Assembly: GCF_013201545.1 (NCBI RefSeq)
Contig: NZ_CP053746.1
Coordinates: forward strand, 1,448,501 to 1,512,500
Origin: Pseudomonas graminis
GTDB taxonomy: Bacteria > Pseudomonadota > Gammaproteobacteria > Pseudomonadales > Pseudomonadaceae
Length of the DNA: 64,000 bases
Reading direction: 5' to 3'
Position 1 is the first letter of the stretch, and each line of letters starts with the position of its first letter. Shown one piece after another: positions 17,215-26,171 of the stretch. A program made the position numbers and the translations under genes. The notes beneath the pieces were generated by a model. It did no database searches. It saw nothing but the letters and a program-made list of their open reading frames with translations, and was not told the origin of the DNA.

Positions 17215-18222
17215 ATGCCTGAGCCGAGCATCCTCGCCAGCTGGACCCGCGCCCTGCGCAAGCAACTCGATGCCCTCGGCCTCGACAGTCTCGCGCTGAG
17301 CCAGGCTGCGGGCCTGGATCCGCAACTGATGGATAATCCCAACGCGCGATACCCGGTGACAGTGACCACCCGTTTTTGGGAACTCGCCGTGCAGGCCAGT
17401 GGCGATCCAGCGCTGGGCTTGCGGGTGTCACGGTTCGTCAGCCCGACGACTTTCCATGCGCTCGGTTACGCGCTGGTCGCCAGCGGCTCGTTGCGTGAGG
17501 TGTTCGAGCGCATCGTGCGTTATCACCCGGTGGTGAGCGACGCGCTGGTCATGAGTTTTGAACGCGTGGACGAGCATTACGAGTTTCGTTTCCGCGTGCC
17601 CGACGGCAGCCCGATGCCGGCCAATGAGGCGATGGACGCCTTCGCCGCAATCTACGTGCGCACCTGCCGCAACCGCCTGGGGCGTCATTACGCGCCGCTG
17701 GCAGTGCACCTGATGCGGCCGCAACCGGAAGATCCGCAGCCGTGGCATGCCGTCTTTCGTGCGCCGCTGTTCTTCGGTGCGGCGGAGAACCTGCTGATCT
17801 TCTCCTGTGAGGATTTCGACAGCCATCTGGACGACGCCAATCCCGAGCTGGCCGAGCACAACGAGGCCGTGCTCAACCGCACCCTGGAGCAACTCAGCGC
17901 ACTGACCTGGGAGCGCAAGGTGCGCGGCGCCATCGAAACTCAATTGCCGGAAGGCGAGCCGTCCGCCGAGCACATCGCCCACACGCTGCACCTGAGCTTG
18001 CGCAGCCTTCAGCGCCACTTGGCCGACGAAGGTTGTCGCTACGATCTGCTGCTCAATCAGTGCCGGCAGAATCTGGCGCTGCAACACATGCGCGACCCCG
18101 GTTGCTCGCTCAGTGAAGTGGCCTATCTGCTCGGCTTCGCTGACACCAGCAGTTTCAGCCGCGCGTTCAAGCGCTGGACCGGCATGACGCCCAGCCAGTA
18201 CCGCGAAGGTATGAATCGCTGA
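17215..18222 (+). CDS. AraC-family transcriptional regulator (Arabinose_bd-type N-terminus)
   Basis: A 335-residue regulator. The N-terminal 190 residues match the Arabinose_bd (PF12625-like) sensing domain found in OruR/ArgR-like AraC proteins (FHALGYALVASGSLREVFERIVRYH). The C-terminal 100 residues contain both helix-turn-helix motifs of the AraC DNA-binding domain. The second is SEVAYLLGFADTSSFSRAFKRW, here split as SEVAYLLGFADTS and SFSRAFKRWTGMTPSQYR. The gene starts about 110 bases from the divergently read desaturase gene, which is the most likely target. The inducing ligand is unknown; in this subfamily it may be a fatty acid or amino-acid derivative. Stop and length are normal for the family. 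Confidence 0.82.
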   Translation: MPEPSILASWTRALRKQLDALGLDSLALSQAAGLDPQLMDNPNARYPVTVTTRFWELAVQASGDPALGLRVSRFVSPTTFHALGYALVASGSLREVFERIVRYHPVVSDALVMSFERVDEHYEFRFRVPDGSPMPANEAMDAFAAIYVRTCRNRLGRHYAPLAVHLMRPQPEDPQPWHAVFRAPLFFGAAENLLIFSCEDFDSHLDDANPELAEHNEAVLNRTLEQLSALTWERKVRGAIETQLPEGEPSAEHIAHTLHLSLRSLQRHLADEGCRYDLLLNQCRQNLALQHMRDPGCSLSEVAYLLGFADTSSFSRAFKRWTGMTPSQYREGMNR

Positions 18223-18234
18223 CCGGCGACGCCA

Positions 18235-18945
18235 TCACGCGCCTGCGCCGGTCAGGCGATGAAGCGCCGTCTCGCGCAGCCATTCGGTGTCCAGCACATG
18301 GATCAGGTCGTGATCGCGGCGCACGATTTGCCGTTCGGCGAACGCGCCAAGTACCCGTTTGACCACCTCAGCGCTCAGCCCGAGGCAGCGATTGGAGGCC
18401 ATGTCGGACAGAGGCACGCTGCGCACCGAACGATCCATCTCGCCGTAGGCTTCGGCCAGCATCAGCAGCCGAAACGCCACGCGTTCCTCGGTGGGCATCA
18501 GGGTGATGTCTTCAAGGGCGGGGACGGCGAGCCCGAGCTTGCGCCCCAGCAGCTCGCGAAAATGGCGCCACAACGGCGGGTGATCTGTCAGCAGTTGCTT
18601 GAGTGGCGCATGGGACATGTGCAGGAGAATGACCGCGTCCTGGGCGAACACATCGTGGGTCGCGGGCAGGTCGTCGAACAACGAGGCCTCGCCAAACCAG
18701 AACGGCCGATAGCCTTCTGCCGGGGGCATGTCCGCTTGCTGCGGTTTGAGGGGATTGATGCGCAACGAGCCCGTGAGCAACGCGTACAGGCCAGGCGCCG
18801 GATCCCCCCGCTGGAAGATCGATTTGCCGGGCGTCACCCGGCGCTGCCGCATGCCGGTCAGCAAGCTATCCTGCAACAGCGCAGGCAGATCGCGGAACCA
18901 TCGGTCGTTGATAAACCATGAGCGCCATTGGGTTCCATTCGTCAT
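18235..18945 (-). CDS. Crp/Fnr-family transcriptional regulator
   Basis: A 236-residue protein with an N-terminal cyclic-nucleotide-binding-like beta barrel (about 30-130: KSIFQRGDPAPGLYALLTGSLRI, then FGEASLFDDLPATHDVFAQ) and a C-terminal winged helix (about 165-225). The Arg that contacts cAMP phosphate in Crp is not obvious, and no Fnr-type cysteine cluster is seen, so it may sense something else or nothing. AAGGAG precedes the ATG at 18945. It converges on the AraC gene with 12 bases between stops, and is divergent from the Mpo1-like gene at 19052. Its target is not evident. Confidence 0.8.
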   Translation of the reverse strand: MTNGTQWRSWFINDRWFRDLPALLQDSLLTGMRQRRVTPGKSIFQRGDPAPGLYALLTGSLRINPLKPQQADMPPAEGYRPFWFGEASLFDDLPATHDVFAQDAVILLHMSHAPLKQLLTDHPPLWRHFRELLGRKLGLAVPALEDITLMPTEERVAFRLLMLAEAYGEMDRSVRSVPLSDMASNRCLGLSAEVVKRVLGAFAERQIVRRDHDLIHVLDTEWLRETALHRLTGAGA

Positions 18946-19051
18946 GTGAATCTCCTTTTGATAGCCGGCGTTTTTGTTGCAGGCTGAACCGTCCCGCGGG
19001 CTCAGCCTAAAAAATCAGCGGCATGATCCACGCATCCATAGAGGAATAACA

Positions 19052-19588
19052 ATGAAAAACCTCGTCGATCATCTCAGCCAGTACGCGGCCTACCACCGCG
19101 ACACCCGCAATATCGTCACCCACTTCGTCGGCATTCCCCTGATCGTGATTGCGGTGGCCGTGCTGTTGTCACGCCCCGGCTGGACCAGTTGGTCCCTCGG
19201 CGGGATTTGGGTGTCCCCCGCCTTGCTGGTGAGTCTGGCCGCGACGCTTTTCTACCTGCGGCTGGATGCCTTCTTCGGCGTACTGATGGGTGTCCTGCTC
19301 GCGCTGTGTCTGTGGCTCGGCGCACACCTGGCGCAACAGAGCACCATGGTCTGGCTTAGCGCAGGCGTCGGGTTGTTCGTACTCGGTTGGGTTATTCAGT
19401 TTGTGGGCCATTATTACGAGGGCCGCAAGCCCGCGTTTGTCGACGACCTCACAGGCCTGATCATCGGCCCGCTGTTTGTCGTCGCCGAAGCGGCTTTTCT
19501 GCTGGGAATGAGAAAGAAGTTGCAGCACGCCATCGAGGCGCGAGTGGGCAAGACGCACCGGCGGGATTTGAAGAAGGCTGCGGTTTAG
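19052..19588 (+). CDS. Mpo1-like (DUF962, YGL010w family) membrane protein
   Basis: A 178-residue protein with four predicted membrane helices. The N-terminal signature is HLSQYAAYHRDTRNIVTHFVGIPL, of which YHRDTRN...HFVG is the invariant family part. A second conserved stretch QFVGHYYEGRKPAF sits before the last helix. Yeast Mpo1 is an Fe-dependent dioxygenase that shortens 2-hydroxy fatty acids, and the conserved histidines (HRDTRN, HF, GHYYEGRKP) are kept here. A role in fatty-acid oxidation is therefore possible but unproven in bacteria. The start at 19052 is preceded by GAGGA at a good distance. It is a single gene with a REP-containing region after it. Confidence 0.78.
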   Translation: MKNLVDHLSQYAAYHRDTRNIVTHFVGIPLIVIAVAVLLSRPGWTSWSLGGIWVSPALLVSLAATLFYLRLDAFFGVLMGVLLALCLWLGAHLAQQSTMVWLSAGVGLFVLGWVIQFVGHYYEGRKPAFVDDLTGLIIGPLFVVAEAAFLLGMRKKLQHAIEARVGKTHRRDLKKAAV

Positions 19589-19657
19589 AACTGTGTTTTA
19601 ACAACCAGTCAGATCGATCGTCGAAGGACATCGCTGATGTCCCCGCGGATAAAGGAA

Positions 19658-19768
19658 TGTGGGAGTGACCGGGGTGGCGCTCCACCTTGCTCACGAAGGC
19701 TGGATTCCAGCCGCTGAAAATCTAGCGGATGTAATAGCCTCTTCGCGAGCAAGCTCGCTCCCACAAGA
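19658..19768. repeat. REP pair (BIME-like) downstream of the Mpo1-like gene
   Basis: An element with gtgggagtg near 19660 is followed by an inverted copy containing cttcgcgagcaagctcgctc at 19741-19760 and then ccacaag. The two face each other across about 70 bases. It lies between two convergent genes (19588 stop and 19827 stop), the usual place for such repeats, and may serve as a transcription-end or DNA-gyrase site. Confidence 0.65.
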
Positions 19769-19826
19769 TTTGTATTTACCCCCAGACAGCGCGGTGGCCG
19801 AGCTGTCCATTTGATTAGAGAGCGAA

Positions 19827-20816
19827 CTAGATGCTCTCCCGCTTCTGCCAGACCTTCGGCTTGAAGAACAACGTCTCGCCGCGCGCCAGTCCGGTCAGGC
19901 TGTCGTGGTCTTTCACGACTTCCGCTTCGATCAGCTCGGGTTGCCCTTCGACTTTCAGCGTCACACGGGTCGTGGCGCCCAACGGACGGATGTCCCGTAC
20001 CTCCGCTGCGTGGTGCCCTTCCACTTCATGCCGGGACAGCGACACTTCGTGGGGGCGGAACAACACGTGGTTGTCTTCGCCCAGGTGCAGGCGGTTTGAA
20101 TCACCCAGAAAGTGATACACGAAATCACTGGCTGGGTTCTCGTAGACATCGCCGGGCGAGCCGATCTGCTCGATCACACCCTTGTTCATCACCACGATCC
20201 TGTCCGCGACTTCCATGGCTTCTTCCTGGTCGTGGGTCACGAATACCGAGGTCAGGTTGATGTCTTCGTGCAGCCGCGCCAGCCAGCGACGCAGCTCCTT
20301 GCGCACCTTGGCATCCAGCGCGCCGAACGGCTCGTCCAGCAGCAATACCTTGGGCTCAACTGCCAACGCACGGGCCAGGGCAATCCGCTGACGCTGGCCG
20401 CCCGACAATTGCTCCGGATAACGATCCGACAGCCAGTCCAGCTGCACCATATTCAGCAGTTCATGCACTTTGACGGCGATCTGGCTCTCGTTCGGGCGCT
20501 GGTTCTTCGGCTTCATGCGCAGGCCGAAGGCGACGTTGTCGAACACCGTCATGTGGCGAAACAGCGCGTAGTGCTGGAACACGAAACCCACGTTGCGATC
20601 ACGCACGTCGTGACCGGAGACATCCTCGCCGTGGAACACGATGCTGCCTTTGTCCGGCGTTTCCAGCCCGGCAATGATGCGCAGCAGCGTGGTCTTGCCA
20701 CAGCCGGACGGGCCCAACAGCGCCACGAGCTCGCCACTCTGGATATCCAGACTGATGCCGTCGAGGGCCTTGAAGGCGTTGAAATTCTTGCTGACGTTAC
20801 GGACTTCGATCGACAT
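19827..20816 (-). CDS. cysA: Sulfate/thiosulfate ABC transporter ATP-binding protein CysA
   Basis: A 329-residue ATPase energising sulfate/thiosulfate import. Walker A is GPSGCGKTT (35-43), the signature [15 protein letters not shown], Walker [13 protein letters not shown], and the H-loop [16 protein letters not shown]. After residue 235 comes the TOBE-like C-terminal domain ([12 protein letters not shown]...), as in CysA. GGAGG precedes the ATG at 20816, only 3 bases from the cysW stop. It is the last gene of the minus-strand operon sbp-cysT-cysW-cysA. The operon is expected to be under CysB and sulfur-starvation control, although no CysB site can be called by eye. Confidence 0.93.
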   Translation of the reverse strand: MSIEVRNVSKNFNAFKALDGISLDIQSGELVALLGPSGCGKTTLLRIIAGLETPDKGSIVFHGEDVSGHDVRDRNVGFVFQHYALFRHMTVFDNVAFGLRMKPKNQRPNESQIAVKVHELLNMVQLDWLSDRYPEQLSGGQRQRIALARALAVEPKVLLLDEPFGALDAKVRKELRRWLARLHEDINLTSVFVTHDQEEAMEVADRIVVMNKGVIEQIGSPGDVYENPASDFVYHFLGDSNRLHLGEDNHVLFRPHEVSLSRHEVEGHHAAEVRDIRPLGATTRVTLKVEGQPELIEAEVVKDHDSLTGLARGETLFFKPKVWQKRESI

Positions 20817-20819
20817 GAA

Positions 20820-21692
20820 TTATTCCTCCGCCGCGTTTTTGCGCAGACGGCTAATGCGCGCTTCGCTCCACTGCTTGAGCAGCAGGATGAACAGCGCAAG
20901 GATCAATAACAGGCTCGCCACGGCAAATGCAGCCACGTGGTTGTACTCGTTGTAGAGAATCTCGACATGCAGCGGCAGGGTATTGGTCACGCCGCGAATG
21001 TGGCCGGACACCACTGACACCGCGCCGAACTCACCCATGGCCCGCGCGGTACACAGCACCACGCCGTAGATCAGGCCCCATTTGATGTTAGGGACGGTCA
21101 CATGCCAGAACATCTGCCAGCCATTGGCACCCAGCAGGCGCGCGGCTTCTTCCTCTTGGGTGCCCTGCTCCTGCATCAGCGGGATCAGTTCGCGGGCCAC
21201 GAACGGCACCGTCACGAAGATGGTCGCCAATACGATACCCGGCAGGGCGAAGACGATCTGGATGTCGTGCTCCTGCAGCCAGGGGCCGAACACGCCACGG
21301 GCACCGAACATCAGCACGTAAATCAAACCGGCGATTACTGGTGAGACCGAGAACGGCAGGTCGATCAACGTGACCAGAATTGCCTTGCCGCGGAACGAGT
21401 ATTTGCTCACGCACCAGGCTGCGGCGACGCCGAAGACCACGTTGAGCGGTACCGAAATCAGCACTGCGAACACGGTGAGCTTGAGGGCCGACAGCGCGTC
21501 GGGCTCCAGAATGGCCGCGAAGAATCCGCCGAGGCCGTTACTCAAGCCCTGGCCGATCACCACCACCAACGGCAGCAACAGGAAGAACGCGAAGACCAAC
21601 CAGCCAAGGCCGATCAGAATGCGCCGCGACACCGCGCTGCCACGACGGGCAGCATTGGCGGAGGACGCAGCAATGAGCGATGAATCAGACAT
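20820..21692 (-). CDS. cysW: Sulfate/thiosulfate ABC transporter permease CysW
   Basis: A 290-residue inner-membrane permease, one of two forming the sulfate channel. It has about six helices and the EAA loop [29 protein letters not shown] (here cited by its [13 protein letters not shown] core, near 190-202). The family motif [12 protein letters not shown] is at about 230. AGGAGG precedes the ATG at 21692. It follows cysT by 12 bases and cysA follows by 3, so the genes are translationally close. Length and order match the Pseudomonas cys transport operon. Confidence 0.92.
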   Translation of the reverse strand: MSDSSLIAASSANAARRGSAVSRRILIGLGWLVFAFFLLLPLVVVIGQGLSNGLGGFFAAILEPDALSALKLTVFAVLISVPLNVVFGVAAAWCVSKYSFRGKAILVTLIDLPFSVSPVIAGLIYVLMFGARGVFGPWLQEHDIQIVFALPGIVLATIFVTVPFVARELIPLMQEQGTQEEEAARLLGANGWQMFWHVTVPNIKWGLIYGVVLCTARAMGEFGAVSVVSGHIRGVTNTLPLHVEILYNEYNHVAAFAVASLLLILALFILLLKQWSEARISRLRKNAAEE

Positions 21693-21704
21693 AGGTGCGC
21701 CTCC

Positions 21705-22526
21705 TCAGTTAGGGGTTTCGATGCGTCGCTGCAACAGATTGATCAGCAGCAACAGCACGAACGAGACCAGCAGCATCATCACGCCAATCGCCGTGGCGCC
21801 CGTGTAGTCGTATTGGTCGAGCTTGACCATGATCAGCAACGGCAGGATTTCGGTCTTCATCGGCATGTTGCCGGCGATGAAAATCACCGAGCCGTACTCA
21901 CCGACACCCCGGGCAAAAGCCAGCGCGAAGCCGGTCAACCAGGCAGGCAACAAGGCCGGCACGAGGATGTGACGAAACACCTGAAGGGGTTTTGCGCCAA
22001 GGCACGCCGCGGCTTCTTCGACTTCCCGGGGGATGTCCGCCAGCACCGGCTGAACCGTGCGCACCACAAACGGCAGGGTGACGAAGGTCAACGCCAGGGT
22101 GATGCCGAACGGGGTGTAAGCGATTTTGATGCCCATATCGGCAGCGAACTGGCCGATGAAACCATTCGGCGCGTACAGCGCGGTCAGCGCGATACCGGCC
22201 ACGGCGGTGGGCAATGCGAAGGGCAGATCGATCATCGCGTCGATGATCTTGCGACCGGGGAAGGTGTAACGCACCAGCACCCAGGCCAGCAGCGTGCCGA
22301 TGACGCCGTTGATGATCGCTGCGAAAAACGCGGTGCCGAAACTCAACCTGAGCGCTGCGAGCACGCGAGGCGCCGTGACGATGTTCCAGAACTGAACGGC
22401 GCTCAGCTGGGACGCGTGGATGAACATGACCGCAAGCGGTATCAGCACAATCAGACTGAGGTACACCAATGTGTAGCCCAGCGTCAGCCCGAAGCCGGGT
22501 ATGACGGGGGATATGCGTCGCGACAT
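21705..22526 (-). CDS. cysT: Sulfate/thiosulfate ABC transporter permease CysT (CysU)
   Basis: The 273-residue partner permease of CysW. The EAA loop reads VEEAAACLGAKPLQVFRHILVP and the family motif is ARGVGEYGSVIFIAGN. I start it at the ATG at 22526 (MSRRISPVIPGF), because AAGGA lies 7 bases ahead; an upstream in-frame ATG at 22547 is less well placed. It lies 68 bases after sbp and 12 before cysW in the same operon. Confidence 0.92.
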   Translation of the reverse strand: MSRRISPVIPGFGLTLGYTLVYLSLIVLIPLAVMFIHASQLSAVQFWNIVTAPRVLAALRLSFGTAFFAAIINGVIGTLLAWVLVRYTFPGRKIIDAMIDLPFALPTAVAGIALTALYAPNGFIGQFAADMGIKIAYTPFGITLALTFVTLPFVVRTVQPVLADIPREVEEAAACLGAKPLQVFRHILVPALLPAWLTGFALAFARGVGEYGSVIFIAGNMPMKTEILPLLIMVKLDQYDYTGATAIGVMMLLVSFVLLLLINLLQRRIETPN

Positions 22527-22594
22527 AAAAGTCCTTGGTTTACACACGTTACCCGGAACAAGTCCGGGTCCTTTTATTCCGTGGGGCGCTGCAG

Positions 22595-23605
22595 TTACTG
22601 CGGGATATAGATCTGATCGAACACACCGCCGTCATCGAAGAACTTGGGTTGAGCCGACTTCCAGCCGCCGAAATCTTTATCGATGGTCAGCAGATTCAGT
22701 TTAGGGAACTGCTTCTCGTACTTGGCCGCGACTTCTGTGTCACGAGGACGATAGAAGTTTTTCGCCGCGATTTCCTGACCTTCCTTGCTGTACAGGTGCT
22801 TGAGGTATTCAGTGGCGATCTCGGTGGTGCCGTGCTTCTCGGCGTTCTTCTCGACAACGGCCACGGGAGGTTCGGCCAGAATCGACAGCGAAGGTACGAC
22901 GATGTCGAACTTGTCGGCGCCGCCGTCTTCTTTCAGCGCCAGAAAGGCTTCGTTTTCCCACGCCAGCAACACATCACCCTGACCGTTGTTGACGAAAGTG
23001 ATGGTCGAACCGCGCGCACCGGTGTCCAGCACAGGCACGTGCTTGAACAGCTTGCCGATGTATTCCTTAGCCTTGGCTTCATCGCCGCCATTGGATTTCA
23101 GGCCATAGCCGTAAGCGGCCAAGAAATTCCAGCGCGCGCCGCCCGAGGTTTTCGGATTTGGCGTGATCACCGACACGCCGTCCTTGATCAGGTCGGCCCA
23201 GTCATGAATGCCTTTCGGGTTGCCCTTGCGCACCAGGAACACGATGGTCGAGGTGTACGGGGTGCTCGAGTCCGGCAGCTTGGTTTGCCAGTCCGCGGGA
23301 ACGGTCTTGCCCAGCTTGGCGATTTCGTCGATGTCGCCGGCGAGCGCCAGCGTCACCACGTCGGCAGGCGAGCCGTCGATCACCGAGCGGCCCTGCTTGC
23401 CCGATCCACCGTGGGACTGGTTGATCTTCACGGTGTCGCCCGGATGGGATTTTTTCCAGTAGTTGATGAATTCGGCGTTGTAGTCCTGATACAGCTCGCG
23501 CGTAGGGTCGTAAGAGACGTTCAGCAGGGTGAAATCCTTGGCGACAGCAGAACCGGCAAACACCGCACTGGCGAGCGCGGCCAGCGCATAACGACGAATG
23601 GACAT
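22595..23605 (-). CDS. sbp: Periplasmic sulfate-binding protein Sbp
   Basis: A 336-residue binding protein with a signal peptide (1-22, ending SAVA-KD). The mature N-terminus [19 protein letters not shown] and the motifs [16 protein letters not shown] and [19 protein letters not shown] are diagnostic of Sbp/CysP sulfate-binding proteins, and several of these residues hydrogen-bond sulfate in the known structures. AGGAG precedes the ATG at 23605. The gene sits between oscA (80 bases upstream) and cysT, forming oscA-sbp-cysT-cysW-cysA. The operon is expected to be induced under sulfate limitation. Confidence 0.93.
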   Translation of the reverse strand: MSIRRYALAALASAVFAGSAVAKDFTLLNVSYDPTRELYQDYNAEFINYWKKSHPGDTVKINQSHGGSGKQGRSVIDGSPADVVTLALAGDIDEIAKLGKTVPADWQTKLPDSSTPYTSTIVFLVRKGNPKGIHDWADLIKDGVSVITPNPKTSGGARWNFLAAYGYGLKSNGGDEAKAKEYIGKLFKHVPVLDTGARGSTITFVNNGQGDVLLAWENEAFLALKEDGGADKFDIVVPSLSILAEPPVAVVEKNAEKHGTTEIATEYLKHLYSKEGQEIAAKNFYRPRDTEVAAKYEKQFPKLNLLTIDKDFGGWKSAQPKFFDDGGVFDQIYIPQ

Positions 23606-23685
23606 GAATCAGGCTCCTGGACAAATGGTGTTGTTGGATTTTTCTAGTTCTAGGTCATGCGGTGTTCGTCATGCGGGAGCGTGGC

Positions 23686-23868
23686 TCAACCCTGCTTGTT
23701 GCTCGGATTCTGCAGGCGGAATTTCTCCTTGCGCTCGATCTGGACCACCTGCGCGTTATGCACCGTGATCTCAACCGCGCCAAAGCGCAGGTCACGCAGC
23801 GCGCTTTGAATTTCACGCAAAATGCTTGCTTCGTCCTGGCCGTCAACGCTACGTAGAGATGCGCTCAT
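23686..23868 (-). CDS. oscA: OscA, small sulfur-starvation protein (DUF2292)
   Basis: A 60-residue protein starting at the ATG at 23868, with AAGGAG 8 bases ahead. The sequence SILREIQSALRDLRFGAVEI and the VQIERKEKFRL tail match the OscA/YezD family. In P. corrugata OscA is needed for using organosulfur compounds and supports chromate resistance by raising sulfur uptake; its biochemical role is unknown. It is the first gene of the sulfate-import operon, which supports the same role here. The open frame extends upstream to 23991, but that extension has no ribosome-binding site and no homology. Confidence 0.88.
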   Translation of the reverse strand: MSASLRSVDGQDEASILREIQSALRDLRFGAVEITVHNAQVVQIERKEKFRLQNPSNKQG

Positions 23869-24020
23869 GTTCGTGCTCCTTGAAAGATTTTTGCCGCAGC
23901 GTGGGGGCAAACGCTGCTTGTGGCGTGAGCGCGATATTAGAGACGCAGAGATATTCTTAAAAAGACTATTTAAGAATGCAGATATAACCAAAAGGCATTT
24001 ACGGAGGGTGTGTTCAGCCA

Positions 24021-24037
24021 GCCGCTTTAAAAGCGGC
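24021..24037. other. Small perfect palindrome between dibA and oscA
   Basis: Arms GCCGCTTT / AAAGCGGC around one central base lie 35 bases past the dibA stop and about 150 before oscA. It may be a weak terminator of dibA or a regulator site upstream of the sulfur operon. The evidence is only the symmetry. Confidence 0.35.
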
Positions 24038-24071
24038 GATGGGACCTGTAAGCGGTGGCCATGCTGCCGTC

Positions 24072-25994
24072 TTAAGCAGAGACAAAAACCGGCGCATGGT
24101 GCCAGTCGATCTGTTCCGCCGGCATGGGCCGCGCAAACCAGTAGCCCTGGCCCAGTTCACAGTTGTGCTTGAGCAGGAAGCCGGCTTGATTGGCCTGCTC
24201 AATGCCTTCTGCCAGCACGCGCATGCCCATGGCCCGTGCCAGAGCGATGATGGCGTTGACGATAGCGATGTCGTCATCGTCGTCCGGCAATCCGGCCACA
24301 AACCCCTGATCGATTTTGAGTTTCTGCACCGGCATGCGCTTGAGCCGCAGCAGCGAGGAATACCCTGTGCCGAAATCGTCGATAGACAATTTCAGCCCCA
24401 GGTCCCGCAGTCGGTGCATCTGTTCGATGGCTTGGTCGGGGTCGTCCATGATCGCGCTTTCGGTGACCTCCAGCTCCAGAAACTCCGGCGCCAGGCCGGT
24501 TTCGTCCAGCACCTTGGCCACCCGACGATCAAGATCTCCACGACCAAACAGTCGACTGGACACGTTGACCGCGACGTAGGAGATCGCCACGCCCTCCGCA
24601 AGCCACTCCCCCATCTGCCGACAGGCTTCGGTCAGCACCCAGTTGTCGATGTCGGCGATCAGTCCGCTTTGCTCGGCGATGGGGATAAATTCACCGGGCG
24701 AGACCATACCGCGCGCCGGATGCTGCCAGCGCACCAACGCCTCAACGCCCTCGATACAGCGGCTGTGGAGGTTATGAATCGGCTGATAAAACACTCGCAG
24801 TTCGTGCTCCTCGACAGCCTGTCGCAGCTCGGCGGCCAACTCGACGCGGCGCTGGGCATGGGCAGTCAATTCGGCGGTGTACATCGCGTAGCTTTCACGC
24901 CCCTGATGCTTGGCCTGAGACAGCGCGGCGTCGGCATTACGCAATAGCTGTTCGGCGGTCAGCGCATCGTAGGGGAAGATGCTGATGCCGACGCTGGCCG
25001 TCAGAAACAGCGATTGCCCGCTGACCATAAAAGGCTCACGCAGTCCCTCCAGAATGGTCTGCGCCAGTTCGGCGGATTGAGCGACCTGCTGGGCGTTTTC
25101 GAGCAGAATCGCGAATTCGTCGCCGCCCAGCCGCGCCAGCGTGACGCCCTTCTCCAGATGGATTTGGAGGCGCTCGGCAGCAGCTTTCAACACTTCGTCC
25201 CCGGCGCTGTGGCCGAGGCTTTCGTTGATGTGCTTGAAGTGGTCCAGATCGACGAGCAACAGCGCCAGGCTGCGCTTGTTGCGACGTGCGTGGGTGTGCG
25301 CCTGTTCGGCACGGTCAGTGAACAGCAGGCGATTGGGCAGACCGGTCAGCGGGTCGTAATGGGCGAGATGCGCCAGCTCGCGCTCGGAATGCTTGATCGA
25401 AGAAATGTCGGAAAACACCGCAACGAATTGAGTGATCTTGCCCTGCTCATCCCTGATCGGACGAATGCTTTGCCACTGCGGGTAGATCTCGCCGCTTTTG
25501 CGCCGGTTCCAGATCTCGCCGCTCCACTGCCCGGCGCTGAGAATGGTCTTGAACATGCGTTCGTAGAATTCAGGGCCATGGCGCCCTGATTTGAACGTAC
25601 TCGGGCGCAAACCCAGCACTTCGTCCTGCTGATACCCGGTGATCTCGCTGAAGGCGCGATTCACATGCACGATCACGCCTGTGGCATCAGTGACCAGCAC
25701 GCCTTCCAGCGTGGTATCGAACACGGCCGCGGCCAGTCGCAAACGCTGCATGTCCTCATCCCGGCGCGCCAACTCGGCGATGCCCATGAACCCCAGCAGT
25801 CGCGAGCGAGCCAGATAAATCAGCACTGCGCTAAGCGCCAGCCAAAGGTAACCGCCAGCCTGTTGCGCTCGCGCCAGCACGGCCGGCTCTTCAATCAGCC
25901 GCGGCAGCAAGTAGTCATTGATCGCCAGCCACACCATCGACACAAGCCCGTACAACGTTGCGGTGCGTAGCGCATCCCGGGTAATGCTCGACAT
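24072..25994 (-). CDS. dibA: Membrane PAS-GGDEF-EAL protein, probable c-di-GMP phosphodiesterase (DibA/PipA type)
   Basis: A 640-residue signalling protein. Two N-terminal helices (about 10-62) anchor it in the membrane. Then come a PAS domain (about 90-200), a GGDEF domain with an intact LGGDEF signature near 291, and an EAL domain from about 400 with VEALVRW near 416, ELEVTES and DDFGTGYSS motifs. These include the usual metal and catalytic positions, so phosphodiesterase activity is likely; the GGDEF half may be active or act as a GTP sensor. The neighbours oscA (minus side) and desA (divergent) are the same as for PA0285 (PipA) in P. aeruginosa, and Pseudomonas orthologues are named DibA. 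PAS suggests redox or small-molecule input. Confidence 0.83.
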   Translation of the reverse strand: MSSITRDALRTATLYGLVSMVWLAINDYLLPRLIEEPAVLARAQQAGGYLWLALSAVLIYLARSRLLGFMGIAELARRDEDMQRLRLAAAVFDTTLEGVLVTDATGVIVHVNRAFSEITGYQQDEVLGLRPSTFKSGRHGPEFYERMFKTILSAGQWSGEIWNRRKSGEIYPQWQSIRPIRDEQGKITQFVAVFSDISSIKHSERELAHLAHYDPLTGLPNRLLFTDRAEQAHTHARRNKRSLALLLVDLDHFKHINESLGHSAGDEVLKAAAERLQIHLEKGVTLARLGGDEFAILLENAQQVAQSAELAQTILEGLREPFMVSGQSLFLTASVGISIFPYDALTAEQLLRNADAALSQAKHQGRESYAMYTAELTAHAQRRVELAAELRQAVEEHELRVFYQPIHNLHSRCIEGVEALVRWQHPARGMVSPGEFIPIAEQSGLIADIDNWVLTEACRQMGEWLAEGVAISYVAVNVSSRLFGRGDLDRRVAKVLDETGLAPEFLELEVTESAIMDDPDQAIEQMHRLRDLGLKLSIDDFGTGYSSLLRLKRMPVQKLKIDQGFVAGLPDDDDDIAIVNAIIALARAMGMRVLAEGIEQANQAGFLLKHNCELGQGYWFARPMPAEQIDWHHAPVFVSA

Positions 25995-26171
25995 AAATAG
26001 AAACGACCTTGCGAAAGTCGGAAATTATAGAGCAAGAAACATCTTGCGACGCTTCTCTGAAACACCGACTGTTTTTATCTGTGAGCTAAGTGATAATGCG
26101 CCCTTCTGTCTCAGGGTCCGTTCAGGCGGATCCGTACATCGCACGCGTTACAACCGAGGGCAACTCAGCCT

